A stretch of 64,000 nt of DNA from Spiroplasma culicicola AES-1. Lineage in GTDB: Bacteria > Bacillota_I > Bacilli_A > Mycoplasmatales > Mycoplasmataceae. The notes beneath the pieces are model-generated. The model was given only the letters and a program-made list of their open reading frames with translations, did no database searches and was not told where the DNA came from. Of the stretch, positions 9,406 through 18,446 are shown in pieces. Positions within the stretch are counted from its first letter, which is position 1; every line of letters begins with the position of its first letter. The position numbers and the translations under genes were made by a program. The stretch is taken from contig NZ_CP006681.1 in NCBI RefSeq assembly GCF_000565175.1, positions 372,001 to 436,000 on the forward strand. Direction: 5' to 3'.

Positions 9406-11445
9406 ATGGCAGAAACAATGAAAGAAGCCAAAACAAACACTTCTGAACCAATTAATCAAGAGCAAGAAATTGATATCAAAATTAAGGGGAGAGGAAGTAC
9501 GTTCTTTGGGATTATATTCCATTATTTAAGACGTCATTTATGAATCGGTTTTGCAATCGTATTCATTACTGGATTATCAGCAGCAACAACTGTTGTTGGA
9601 CCAAAAATAATTCAAAACATCATGGGTAACTTAATGGCCCCAGCTGTTGCAGCAGGTGTATTAGTTACTTTTCTTGAGACTCCAGAAATTCCAAAAACTA
9701 TTGAATCATTTAATAGTTTATTAGAAAAAGGTGGGTCTCAAGCAAAAATTTCTCAAGGTTTATTTGATAAACTTATGGCAGCTGAAAATCAAGAAGCTGC
9801 AGTTGATATTATTAAAGATTCAACAGGTTATTATACAACTTTGGGATCTCTAGAATTAAACTGAAATCATTGAATTTATATTCAATTAGGTTTATTTGCA
9901 GCACTTGCAATTTTTACATATTTTTCAAACTGATTAGCAGGACTAATGGGAAAAAATATTGAAATTGAATTAAGAAATAAAGCACTTGAAAGATTAGTAA
10001 AACAAGATATGAGTTACTATTCTGATAAAAAAATAGGAGAAATCCTTACAAAAATTGTTTCAGATACACAAATTATTGGAGAACAAGCACAACAAATTCC
10101 AGTAACTATGTTATCTGCAGTATTTACATTCTTTGGTTCACTTGGAATGTTATGTACAATTGATTTAAAACTAACAGGAGTTTTAGTTGCATTAATGGCA
10201 ACAATTCTAATCATAATGTTTTCAACATTTGGAATTGTTAAAAAATTAGTATTTAAAGTAAGAGATTCAATTACTTCAATTAATGGAGATGTAACTGATA
10301 GAATTGCTACAGTTAGATTAATTAAAGCTTCAGGAACAGAATTATATGAAACTGAAAGATTTAAAGAAATTCACAAAGATTACTATAAAAAATCAAGTAA
10401 ATTAATTACAATGCAATCAACTGTAATTACTGTAATGGTTGCTGGAATTTCTTCAATTCAAATGGTAATTGTTATTGCAGCGGCATTTTTCTATAATGAT
10501 CAACCTCAAATCTTAGCAGTTACATTATCTTCATTTATTTCTGGAGTTGGAACAATGGTTGGACCAATTATGCAATTGGCTAGAGTAACTGCTGGTCTTG
10601 TACAAGCATCAACAGCATCTGCAAGAATTGATCAAATTATTAGATCAAAATCAAGAATTGATTCACACTATAACCCAGAAGAAGGAATTCACATTGATAA
10701 AATTGATGGAGATATTACTTTAAAAGGTGTTGAATTTAGATATCCAGAAAAACCAGAAAAAGTTATTTTACCAAAATTTGATTTTACATTTAAACATGGT
10801 AAAAGTTATGCCTTTGTTGGAGAAACTGGGGCTGGAAAATCTACAATTGCAAAAATGCTATTAAGATTTTATGACCCAAGTGAAGGACAAGTTTTAATTA
10901 ATGGAAACATTGATTTAAAAGATATTCAATTATCAAGTTACTTAGAAAAAGTAGGGTATGTTGAACAAGAACCTCAAATTTTATTTGGAACAGTTCTTGA
11001 CAATATTAAATATGGTAGATTTGATGCAACTGATGAAGAAGCAATTGAAGCTGCTAAAAAAGCTGAGTTAGATAGTTTAGTGAGAACATGACCAGAAGGA
11101 TATGATACAGTTCTTGGTGAACGTGGATTTATGTTATCTGGGGGACAAAAACAACGTTTAGTAATTGCCAGAATGATTTTAAAAGATCCTGAAGTGTTAA
11201 TTTTAGACGAAGCTACAAGTGCACTTGATAATATTGTTGAAAAAGAAATTCAAGCAGAATTAGATAAATTGATGAAAGGTAGAACAACAGTTTCTATTGC
11301 TCATAGATTATCAACAATTAAAAATTGTGACCAAATTATTGTACTTGCAAGAGACAAAGGTGTGGCACAAGTTGGTACATTCGAAGAATTAAAAAATAAA
11401 GATGGACACTTCAAAAAATTATATGAAGCTGGACTAATGGAATAA
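9406..11445 (+). CDS. ABC exporter, fused membrane and ATPase domains (MsbA/LmrA type)
   Basis: A 679-residue half-transporter. About six transmembrane spans lie in residues 30-340, with an unusual 80-residue soluble insertion between the first two (about 75-150). The ATPase domain has Walker [10 protein letters not shown] near 472, the signature LSGGQKQR near 577, Walker [10 protein letters not shown] near 597 and the switch histidine in AHRLST. It would work as a homodimer, exporting lipid, peptide or drug; the cargo cannot be read from sequence. Only one such gene is present here, so a heterodimer with a distant partner is possible. A terminator follows at 11450. Confidence 0.9.
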
Positions 11446-11449
11446 AAAT

Positions 11450-11479
11450 AAATCAACCATTTTAAGTGGTTGATTTTTT
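11450..11479 (+). terminator. Intrinsic terminator after the ABC exporter
   Basis: AAATCAACCA pairs with TGGTTGATTT around a 7-base loop, followed by T residues. The next promoter's TATAAT begins six bases later. Confidence 0.85.
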
Positions 11480-11482
11480 ATT

Positions 11483-11491
11483 TGTTATAAT
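11483..11491 (+). promoter_or_regulatory. Extended -10 promoter giving a leaderless trmFO-type mRNA
   Basis: TGTTATAAT at 11483-11491 is an extended -10. Only six bases separate it from the ATG at 11498, so transcription should begin at or next to the start codon. No ribosome binding site exists in front of the gene. Confidence 0.65.
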
Positions 11492-11497
11492 TAAACA

Positions 11498-12817
11498 ATG
11501 GAAAAAGTTGTACATATTATTGGCGCAGGTCTAGCAGGTTGTGAAGCTGCATGACAATTGGCCAATCGCGATATTAAGGTTAAATTATACGAAAAGAAAA
11601 CAATAGAAAGAAATCCTGTTCAAGAATTAGATACTTTTGCAGAATTGGTCTGCTCAAACACATTGCGATCAACTGATTTAGCAAATGCTGTAGGAACTTT
11701 GAAAGAAGAAATGAAAATGTTTGATTCTTTAATAATTGAATGTGCTTATCAAGCCCAAATTCCCGCTGGGGGAAGCTTGGCAGTTGATCGAAGTATTTTT
11801 TCACAGGCAATTACAGATAAATTAAAAAATCACCCCAATGTTGAAATCATTGAACAAGAAGTGAATCAAATTGATCCAGAACAATTGACAATTATAGCTT
11901 CAGGACCTTTAACAAGTGAAAGTCTGCAAAATTCAATTGCTCAATTAGTTGGAAAAGATTATTTTTACTTTTATGATGCAGTTGCTCCAATTATTGAAAA
12001 AGATTCAATTAATATGGAAGTTGCTTTTAGAAAAAATCGATATGAAAAAGGTGAAACTCAAGATTATATCAATTGTCCAATGACAAAAGAGCAATATACA
12101 TTATTTTACAATGAATTGGTTAATGCAAAATTAAGTGAATCTCATTTGGATGCAGAAAAAGAATTAAAAGTATTTGAAGGGTGTATGCCTGTTGAAGTAA
12201 TGGCTAAACGTGGTTTTGATACTTTAACATTTGGACCACTTAAACCTGCAGGTTTAAGAAATTTAGATGGAACAGACAATTTTGCAGTGGTGCAATTACG
12301 CCAAGATAATGCAGCTGACAATCTTTATAATATGGTAGGTTTTCAAACTAATTTAACTTGAAGTGAACAAAAACGTGTTTTTAGTTTAATTCCAGGATTA
12401 GAAAATGCTCAATTTGTTAGATATGGAGTTATGCATTTAAATAATTTTATTAATTCTCCAAGTTTATTGAATCAATTTAATCAATTAAAGACTAATCCCA
12501 ATGTCTTTTTTGCAGGTCAAATTACAGGAGTTGAAGGTTATGTTGAATCATGTAGTAGTGGAATTATTAGTGCTTTAAATATGTATAAATATATATTAGA
12601 TCAGCCCTTAAAACCATTTCCAAAAGAAACTGTTATGGGAGGATTACAAAATTATATTATTTCAACAAGTTCCGTTGATTTTCAACCAATGAAAGCAAAT
12701 TGAAGTATTGTTTCTCCTTTAGAAATGACAAAAAAAGTTAAAAAAGCTATAAGAAAAGAAATGTATTCTTCAAGAGCTTTAACAGCTATGAAAGAATTTA
12801 TAAAAATATATAAATAA
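11498..12817 (+). CDS. trmFO: TrmFO-family folate/FAD-dependent RNA m5U methyltransferase (TrmFO or RlmFO)
   Basis: A 439-residue flavoprotein. [19 protein letters not shown] is the FAD-binding start, and [12 protein letters not shown] is a hallmark of the family. The protein ends at the normal TrmFO length of about 440. TrmFO transfers a methylene group from 5,10-methylene-THF to uridine and reduces it with FADH2, making m5U54 in tRNA. In Mycoplasma capricolum the homologue was shown to act on U1939 of 23S rRNA instead and was named RlmFO, so the target in this organism is open. Translation seems leaderless. A palindrome with T run follows at 12812. Confidence 0.92.
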
Positions 12818-12836
12818 GATATCTTATTTCTTTTTT
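12812..12836 (+). terminator. Palindromic terminator overlapping the trmFO stop
   Basis: AAATAAGATATCTTATTT (12812-12829) is a perfect 18-base palindrome followed by C and six T. It includes the TAA stop of the gene. Confidence 0.65.
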
Positions 12837-12882
12837 AAGAATACAATAAAAGTAGGTTAGTTACCTTGAGGAGGTCATAACT

Positions 12883-12972
12883 ATGAGCTGTGAAAAAACT
12901 TGTAAAGACTGTCAAAATTGTAAATGCCAATTAGATGACAAATGTAGTACATGTAAATGTGAATGTAAATAA
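12883..12972 (+). CDS. Cysteine-rich 29-residue peptide, metallothionein-like
   Basis: A 29-residue peptide with nine cysteines at 3, 7, 10, 13, 15, 21, 24, 26 and 28. The spacing includes C-x-x-C and C-x-C steps such as CSTCKCECK, the pattern of small metallothioneins that wrap zinc or copper ions in thiolate clusters. The rest is lysine-, aspartate- and glutamate-rich with no hydrophobic core. The strongest ribosome site of the region (GAGGAGGT, seven bases ahead) and a clean terminator frame it as its own gene. A TACAAT at 12842 may be its -10. It is too short to rely on homology. A zinc or copper store or redox buffer is inferred. Confidence 0.75.
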   Translation: MSCEKTCKDCQNCKCQLDDKCSTCKCECK

Positions 12973-12981
12973 TAATTCATA

Positions 12982-13010
12982 AAAAAACCCTTTGTTTAAA
13001 GGGTTTTTTA
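12982..13010 (+). terminator. Intrinsic terminator after the cysteine-rich peptide gene
   Basis: AAAAAACCCTTT pairs with AAAGGGTTTTTT (12 bp) around GTTT. It isolates the tiny gene as a monocistronic unit. Confidence 0.92.
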
Positions 13011-13031
13011 TTTGTAACTTAATTGTAAATT

Positions 13032-13059
13032 TTGAATAAAAAGACTACAATTTTATAGT
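13032..13059 (+). promoter_or_regulatory. Promoter of the 534-residue unknown gene
   Basis: TTGAAT (13032-13037) and TATAGT (13054-13059) lie 16 bases apart. The start codon at 13072 is close to the expected start point, giving a leader of only a few bases that may contain part of GAGGTG. Confidence 0.55.
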
Positions 13060-13071
13060 TATGAGGTGTCC

Positions 13072-14676
13072 ATGAAAAGTTTTGAAAAAGAGAGTATATT
13101 TTGATATGGTTTACATACACTTGTCAAAGATAATGCTCAATTAAAATACTATATTACAACTGAAAAAGAATTAATAAATTCTTTATATGCTCTAACTTAT
13201 TTAGGTGTTTTTCAATATACTTTGTATCGTGGCATTAAACTTGAAGAAATCCCGTTAGAAGATACCAATGAATATGTTAATTATATTATTGAAAATTTAG
13301 AAGAATTATATAAAGTTAGATATCGCTTTGTTAAAGAAAAACCAAAAAAAATTACTTTAAAAGATGAAGAAACGCTTCAATTAGCAGAAGATATTATTGC
13401 AGGTTTGTTAATACCCTATATTAATGCATATTGTTTTAAAAAAACTAGTCAAGTTTATAGTTTAAATGGAGCATATTTGAGAGAATCAATTATCAACTTT
13501 GAATATGATATTAACCATCATGCAGATGATGGAAAACTAAAAACAAGTATGCTGTATCCTTTTTTATTTACTTTAAATTTAATCAAGGTATTTGATGATC
13601 AAGGTTTATATCAAAGAGTTTTAAAATATTATCAAAAAGATAACTTAACACGAAAATATCATTCGGGAAGAGAATGAAAACCAAAAGAAATTGAATATTT
13701 ACAAGAAACATTTGAATTGATTGAAAATGATGAAGAATGAGGTATGTTTTTAAGTAACTTTTCAATTTCTAAATGAACTAATTTTGATATTAAAGAACGT
13801 TTTAAAGCATTATTTCAATTAACAAAAGTTTCAACTATTTTAATGAAAGATGAAATTAGTGCTGTTACAATGCTTGGAGATGGTGAAGAAGTTTACGATA
13901 TGCTTGAAAACTATTTACCAATTTATATTTATAATGACAAGTTAGTTGATAGTGAAGGTAATTTAACACACAAAATTAAAAACTTTGACAAAGTAATAAT
14001 GTCACCATTTAGCTTACAACAAATTAACTTTGATATTTTAAAACCTTATATTGAATCAAAAAATGAAAGACATATTAGTGTTGATTTTGATAAGTTAATT
14101 GCTATGTGCAAAATTGTTTTAAAAGTATTTTCAGAAATTAGAATGTTGCTTTTAACTCATGAATATTTACCAAAAGTTGTTGATTCACAAATTGCAACTA
14201 AAAAGAAATTATTTGTTGAAATTTTAGATATTTTTGAAGAAGTTAAAGATTGTAAGTATAAAAGAAAGATTGATTCAGAAAACTTTTCAGATGACTGATT
14301 CTATATAAGTGAAGATGAAATTAATGAAGTAATTGAAGCTAAATATAATTCAATTGAAGATTATTTAAATAAACCAGCATTAGATAAACTGGGTCGAATT
14401 ATGACTTTTTCTTTATCAATTGAAACGTATACTGCAAGAACATTTGACTATTCTTTACAAGAATTATTAACTTACAATTTAGTTATTTTTGGACCTCATC
14501 CTTTAGATCACACAGTCCAAACTCAAGAAACAGTTCAAAAAATGTATGATATTTTTAAACAATATTGCTTAGAATATGAAAACATTAAATCATTAACAAC
14601 AAAACAAGAATTGGCAGATAATTTAAAGATTCACTTAGAACTACCACTAAAACTACTAAATTGAAAAAAAGATTAA
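13072..14676 (+). CDS. Conserved-looking hypothetical protein, 534 residues
   Basis: I do not recognise a family. The product is soluble, mostly helical in composition, acidic, rich in Tyr, Phe, Leu and Lys, with no signal peptide, transmembrane span or nucleotide-binding motif. Codon use and TGA-for-Trp match the neighbours, and the frame is open throughout, so it is a real resident gene. It sits alone between two terminators, with its own promoter at 13032. Lineage-specific proteins of this size and make-up are common in Entomoplasma and Spiroplasma. No function is proposed. Confidence 0.8.
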
Positions 14677-14681
14677 AATAT

Positions 14682-14718
14682 ATAGCAAAATAAATAGAAT
14701 TTTGCTATTATTATTTTG
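14682..14718 (+). terminator. Terminator between the unknown gene and tRNA-Arg
   Basis: ATAGCAAAAT pairs with ATTTTGCTAT around a short AT-rich loop, followed by an interrupted T stretch (TATTATTATTTT). It probably ends the 13072 transcript. Confidence 0.65.
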
Positions 14719-14727
14719 TCTTATTTT

Positions 14728-14804
14728 GCCCACGTAGCTCAGTAGGATAGAGCATGCGCCTTCTAAGCGTAGGGTCAGAAGTTCGAATCTTCTCGTGGGC
14801 GCCA
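14728..14804 (+). tRNA. tRNA-Arg (anticodon TCT)
   Basis: The cloverleaf is complete. GCCCACG/CGTGGGC forms the acceptor stem, GCTC/GAGC the D stem, TGCGC/GCGTA the anticodon stem with loop CTTCTAA (anticodon TCT), and AGAAG/CTTCT the T stem with loop TTCGAAT. The discriminator base is G and CCA is encoded. It reads AGA, the dominant arginine codon of this AT-rich genome. Confidence 0.97.
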
Positions 14805-14817
14805 TTTAAAAGAAAAT

Positions 14818-14841
14818 AAAGGAACATTTGTTCCTTTTTTA
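14818..14841 (+). terminator. Intrinsic terminator after tRNA-Arg
   Basis: AAGGAAC pairs with GTTCCTT around ATTT, followed by six T residues. Confidence 0.8.
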
Positions 14842-14856
14842 TTTGAAACTATTTGT

Positions 14857-14914
14857 TATATTAAAAAAATACTTTGTTAAGTAAAAATACTTGACAAAGT
14901 ATTTTTTTAATATA
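14857..14914 (+). promoter_or_regulatory. 27-bp inverted repeat embedding the rpsP promoter
   Basis: The arms at 14857-14883 and 14888-14914 are complementary over 27 bases with one G-T pair, around a 4-A loop. The right arm contains TTGACA (14891-14896), and TAATAT follows 16 bases later (14913-14918), which fits a promoter for the rpsP operon. The left arm mirrors it with TTAACA on the other strand. This is more symmetry than a promoter needs, and it suggests an operator or a mirrored promoter. Confidence 0.6.
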
Positions 14915-14957
14915 ATATTATTAATGTTCTTAAAATAGATTAAATAGGAGGAAAAAT

Positions 14958-15341
14958 ATGGTAAAACTAAGATTAAAAAGAGCTGGTAAAAAAAGAGCTG
15001 CTTTTTACAGAATTGTTGCTTCAGATGCACGTGTTAAACGTGATGGAGAGTACATCGAATTAGTAGGAACTTACAACCCAATTAATGGAGAAGTTCAACT
15101 TAAAAAAGATATTGCTTTAAAATGATTGCAACAAGGAGCACAACCAACAGATACTGTTAGAAATCTTTTATCAAAAGAAGGTGTTTTAACTGATTTACAC
15201 AATGTTAAATTAGAAAACAAAAAAAATGCACCTAAAAAAGATAAACCTGCAAAAAAAGCTGCTCCTAAAAAAGCAGTAGCTCCAAAGAAAGCTGCTCCAA
15301 AAAAAGAAGCAGAAGTTAAAGAAGAAGCTGCAGCTGAATAA
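14958..15341 (+). CDS. rpsP: 30S ribosomal protein S16
   Basis: A 127-residue protein. Residues 1-80 are a standard S16 ([20 protein letters not shown], then [14 protein letters not shown]), a primary binder of the 5' domain of 16S rRNA. The last 40 residues are a lysine/alanine/proline repeat of the KKAAPKK type, with an acidic end. Such tails are common in ribosomal proteins of Spiroplasma relatives and probably disordered. GGAGGAAAAA lies before the start. It heads the rpsP-(khpA)-rimM-trmD-rplS operon, the order known from Firmicutes. Confidence 0.97.
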
Positions 15342-15343
15342 TT

Positions 15344-15598
15344 ATGGATCAAGTATATGTATTAATTTCTAATTTACTTGAAACAATGTTACAAGACACT
15401 TATTATGTTTTTAAAAAATCAATTGAAACTGATAATAGTTATCAATTTGTCTTGGTTTTAGAAAAACAAGCATATGATAAGTATGTGAATAAAAAAATTA
15501 ATGTTGTCACAACTATTGTTGATGCCTTTAATGTAAAAGAATCAATTAGCGCAAAGAAAGTAAAAATTCTTGTGGAGGTATTTGATGAGTTTGGATAA
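15344..15598 (+). CDS. Diverged KhpA-like RNA-binding protein
   Basis: An 84-residue protein between rpsP and rimM, the place of khpA (ylqC) in Firmicutes. Its layout matches a small KH domain: an N-terminal helix, a central strand FVLVLEK, the loop region, a helix around VVTTIVDAF and a last strand VKILVEVF. The RNA-gripping GxxG loop is replaced by VNKK, so ordinary KH binding is doubtful. It starts two bases after rpsP and overlaps rimM by 14 bases, so translation is coupled. Position and shape support the call; sequence identity is low. Confidence 0.55.
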   Translation: MDQVYVLISNLLETMLQDTYYVFKKSIETDNSYQFVLVLEKQAYDKYVNKKINVVTTIVDAFNVKESISAKKVKILVEVFDEFG

Positions 15599-16088
15599 AA
15601 AACTACTTGAGGTTGGAAAATTAATTTCAACTCATGGAATTAAAGGTGAATTTAAGTTTTGACTAAATAATGAATTTTATTTAGTTGATGATTTAAATAA
15701 CAAACAAATCTTTTTAAAAGATAATCAAAATAACTTTGATGTTTATACAATTGAAAGATTTTATCAACAAAAACAAAAGATGATTTTAAAATTATCTGGA
15801 ATTGATGATATTAATACTGCTCAAAAATTTAAAAATCACATTGTGCTATTTAAAATTGAAGATAATTTAGTAGAACAAGAAGTTAATTTAGTAAATTATC
15901 AAGTGAGCAATAACAATCACATTGTTGGAATAGTAAAAGAAGTAATGTTCAATGGTGCTCAAGATCTACTTAAAGTACAAGAAAACCAAACAACACAATA
16001 TTGAATTCCTTATGTTGATGAATTTATCATAAACTGTGATGATGACACTAAAATTATTTATGTCAAAAACATTGAGAGGTTAAAATAA
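15585..16088 (+). CDS. rimM: Ribosome maturation factor RimM
   Basis: A 167-residue protein. It begins with LLEVGKLISTHGIKGEFKF, the standard RimM entry (v-G-x-i-x-x-p-H-G-i-k-G). It has an N-terminal beta-barrel, and the C-terminal PRC-barrel part includes WIPYVDEFI (family: l-i-P-x-v-x-x-x-i). RimM binds S19 and helps mature the 30S head. The start at 15585 has TGGAGG seven bases ahead, inside the preceding gene. The gene touches trmD directly. Confidence 0.92.
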
Positions 16089-16817
16089 ATGAAATTTTCA
16101 ATTATTACATTATTTCCTCAATTGATAAATGCTTACATTAGTGAATCAATTATTAAAAGAGCTATTGAAAAAAATAAAATAGTAATTGAAATAATTGATT
16201 TGCGAAACTTTGGAATTAATAGTCACAATCAAGTTGATGATTATCAATTTGGTGGGGGCAAAGGTATGGTTTTAATGGTTGAACCAGTTGTCAAGGCAAT
16301 CAATAGTGTTAAAACAGCAGATTCACTTGTAATTTTGACAAGTCCTCAAGGTAAAACTTGAAATCAAAAATTGGCAAATCAATATCGTGTTCAAGAAAAA
16401 CATTTAATTATAGTTTGTGGACATTATGAGGGATTTGACGAAAGAATTTTAGATTATGTTGACTTAGAAATTTCAATTGGAGATTATGTTTTAACTGGGG
16501 GAGAAATTGCAAGTTTAATTCTAATTGACTCAATTGCAAGATTGGTTGATGGAGTAATTGCACAAGAATCACATCAAAACGATAGTTTTGAAAATGATTT
16601 ACTAGATCACCCAGTTTATACAAAACCAGTTGAATTTGAAAACAAAGTGGTTCCCCAAGTATTATTAAGTGGCCATCATGCAAACATTGAAAAGTTTCGT
16701 CAACAAGGCAGAATTAAAAATACATATAATAAAAGACCAGATTTATTAAAAGAAGAAAACTTATCAATCGAAGATCTTAAATATCTTCAAGAATTAAAAA
16801 ATACGAAAGGAGAATAG
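16089..16817 (+). CDS. trmD: tRNA (guanine-37-N1) methyltransferase
   Basis: A 242-residue SPOUT enzyme that methylates G37 next to the anticodon with S-adenosylmethionine and prevents +1 frameshifting. The knot segments [28 protein letters not shown] and [10 protein letters not shown] are intact, as is the N-terminal [11 protein letters not shown] loop. The family's usual length is about 240-250. One TGA is read as Trp near residue 92. The ribosome site is AGAGG in the end of rimM. Confidence 0.97.
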
Positions 16818-16822
16818 AATTT

Positions 16823-17209
16823 ATGAATATGTTAACTAAAAACACAAAATCTTTAATTGATGAACAATTAAATACAAATCTTCCAGAATTTACATCAGGA
16901 GATACTATTAAAGTTAATGTAAAAATTAAAGAGGGAGAAAAATTCCGTATTCAAGCATTTGAAGGAGTTGTAATTAAAACTCAAGGAAGTGGAATCTCAT
17001 ATTCTGTTTGTGTAAGAAAAAATTCAAATGGTGTTTTTGTTGAAAGAACTTTCCCAATTCACTCACCAATTATCGAATCAATCGAAATTGTTAAACGTGG
17101 ACGTGTAAGAAGAGCTAGAATTTACTACATTAGAAAATTATCTGGTAAAGCTGCTCGTATTAAAGAAGTTGTGAATACTAAAGCAAAAGAATTAAAAAAA
17201 GCAAAATAA
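16823..17209 (+). CDS. rplS: 50S ribosomal protein L19
   Basis: A 128-residue protein. [25 protein letters not shown], the FPIHSP loop and [13 protein letters not shown] are the L19 signatures. It sits at the 30S-50S interface. It follows trmD after five bases, with AAAGGAG as ribosome site, and ends the operon, which a terminator at 17224 closes. Confidence 0.97.
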   Translation: MNMLTKNTKSLIDEQLNTNLPEFTSGDTIKVNVKIKEGEKFRIQAFEGVVIKTQGSGISYSVCVRKNSNGVFVERTFPIHSPIIESIEIVKRGRVRRARIYYIRKLSGKAARIKEVVNTKAKELKKAK

Positions 17210-17223
17210 TTTAATAAATAATC

Positions 17224-17250
17224 AAAACCACATTTAATGTGGTTTTTTTA
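17224..17250 (+). terminator. Intrinsic terminator of the rpsP-rplS operon
   Basis: AAAACCACAT pairs with ATGTGGTTTT around TTA, followed by T residues. Confidence 0.92.
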
Positions 17251-17315
17251 TTTGATAGTCATTTTTTAGTATTCAAAATTTGCTAAAATATAAATGCACA
17301 TAAAGGAAGAGAAAA

Positions 17316-18065
17316 ATGGAAAATAACTATTATCAAGAAATAATTGAAAAAATAAATAATCTTATTCAAGAAGGCGAATACGAGCAAGCAATGAACTTGG
17401 TCAGAGATGAATTAAATGTGCCATATGTTCCATTCGATTTTGAAAATCAATTAGAAGAAATTTCGTGAAAAATAAATGGACTTTTATCCCAAAATGTTGA
17501 TAATAGTTATTTGAATTGAAACCTTGATAAAGTTAGTGAAATTATGACTCAATCATTAGATCAACAATTGCATTTGGTAGCTTTTGATGCACTAAGAGGT
17601 TTAAATGCGCGTAAACTTTTAGACCAAATTAAAGCTTATTTTCTAAATGTGGATATTAAAAATGAATATAAAACATTTTTATTAATGGTTTTAATAGAAC
17701 AAAAAATGGATGAAATTTTTGAAATTAAAAAAGGAGACTTAACGATTCGCATTAATCCAGCAACTTTTGATTTAAAAGAATCTCAAAAATTCTTAAAGGA
17801 ATTAGAACATATTTTAGAAAATGCGATTTATGATATTAATCCAAGTTTACATACAGTTTGTATTCAAGTTGCCAATACTTATTATTACAATATTTTCCCA
17901 GATTTTAGAATGCCAGATTATTCAATTAATGAAATTGCTGGGGCAATTGCAATTTATTCTCAAAAAGCTCTTGGTTTAGAAATTGATGATGAAATAAATC
18001 AAAAAATTAATTTTAATAATGATAAAGCAATGTTATTATTAGAAAAGTTTGAAAATTTAATTTAG
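17316..18065 (+). CDS. Hypothetical helical repeat protein (possibly DUF3196)
   Basis: A 249-residue soluble, helix-rich protein. The opening NNLIQEGEYEQAMNLVRDEL reads like a TPR helix pair, followed by a conserved PYVPFDFE segment, and several more helical pairs follow. This resembles the mollicute DUF3196 family, but I recall that family only in outline. An extended -10 (TGCTAAAAT, 17281-17289) and a GGAAGA ribosome site lie before the start. It is followed after 13 bases by a small zinc-ribbon-like gene, then obgE, so it may be a helper in ribosome or GTPase work. Confidence 0.7.
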
Positions 18066-18078
18066 GAGAAGTTTATAA

Positions 18079-18435
18079 ATGAAAAAGACAGTATTTAGTC
18101 CAGAGGACTTTAAAAAATTTGAAGATAATAAAAATATAATGATGCAAATTTTTGGAATAACTTGTTCAGTTTGTGGAATTGATGAAATTGGATATGTTGC
18201 TCAAAACGCTCCAAAAACAATTGGACAAATTGCACAAGAAGCAATGGAAGAAAATCCCGATATTACAGATGAGCAATTAGATGAATTAATGGAAGGACCA
18301 ATTGGTGCATGACAAGAAGTTGATGATTATAACGCTTCAATTGGAATGCCAACATTTGCATGTGATAATTGTTATCAACAATTAATTGATGGAGAAATTA
18401 GTATTTCTGATGCTTCAGATCAAGAAGAAGAATAA
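18079..18435 (+). CDS. Hypothetical protein with two CxxC pairs (zinc site)
   Basis: A 118-residue acidic protein. Cysteine pairs at C29/C32 (CSVC) and C95/C98 (CDNC) could bind one zinc between two beta hairpins, with about 60 helical residues between. The end is a run of acidic residues. It has no recognised family. GGAGAAG lies ahead of the start. The place between the 17316 gene and obgE (11 bases to obgE) suggests co-expression with ribosome-assembly GTPase Obg. Confidence 0.75.
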
Positions 18436-18446
18436 AAGGTGATTAA

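Noticed and set aside
15095-15352. Minus-strand Ala/Phe-rich frame opposite the rpsP tail
   Set aside because: Antisense image of the Lys/Ala repeat of S16.
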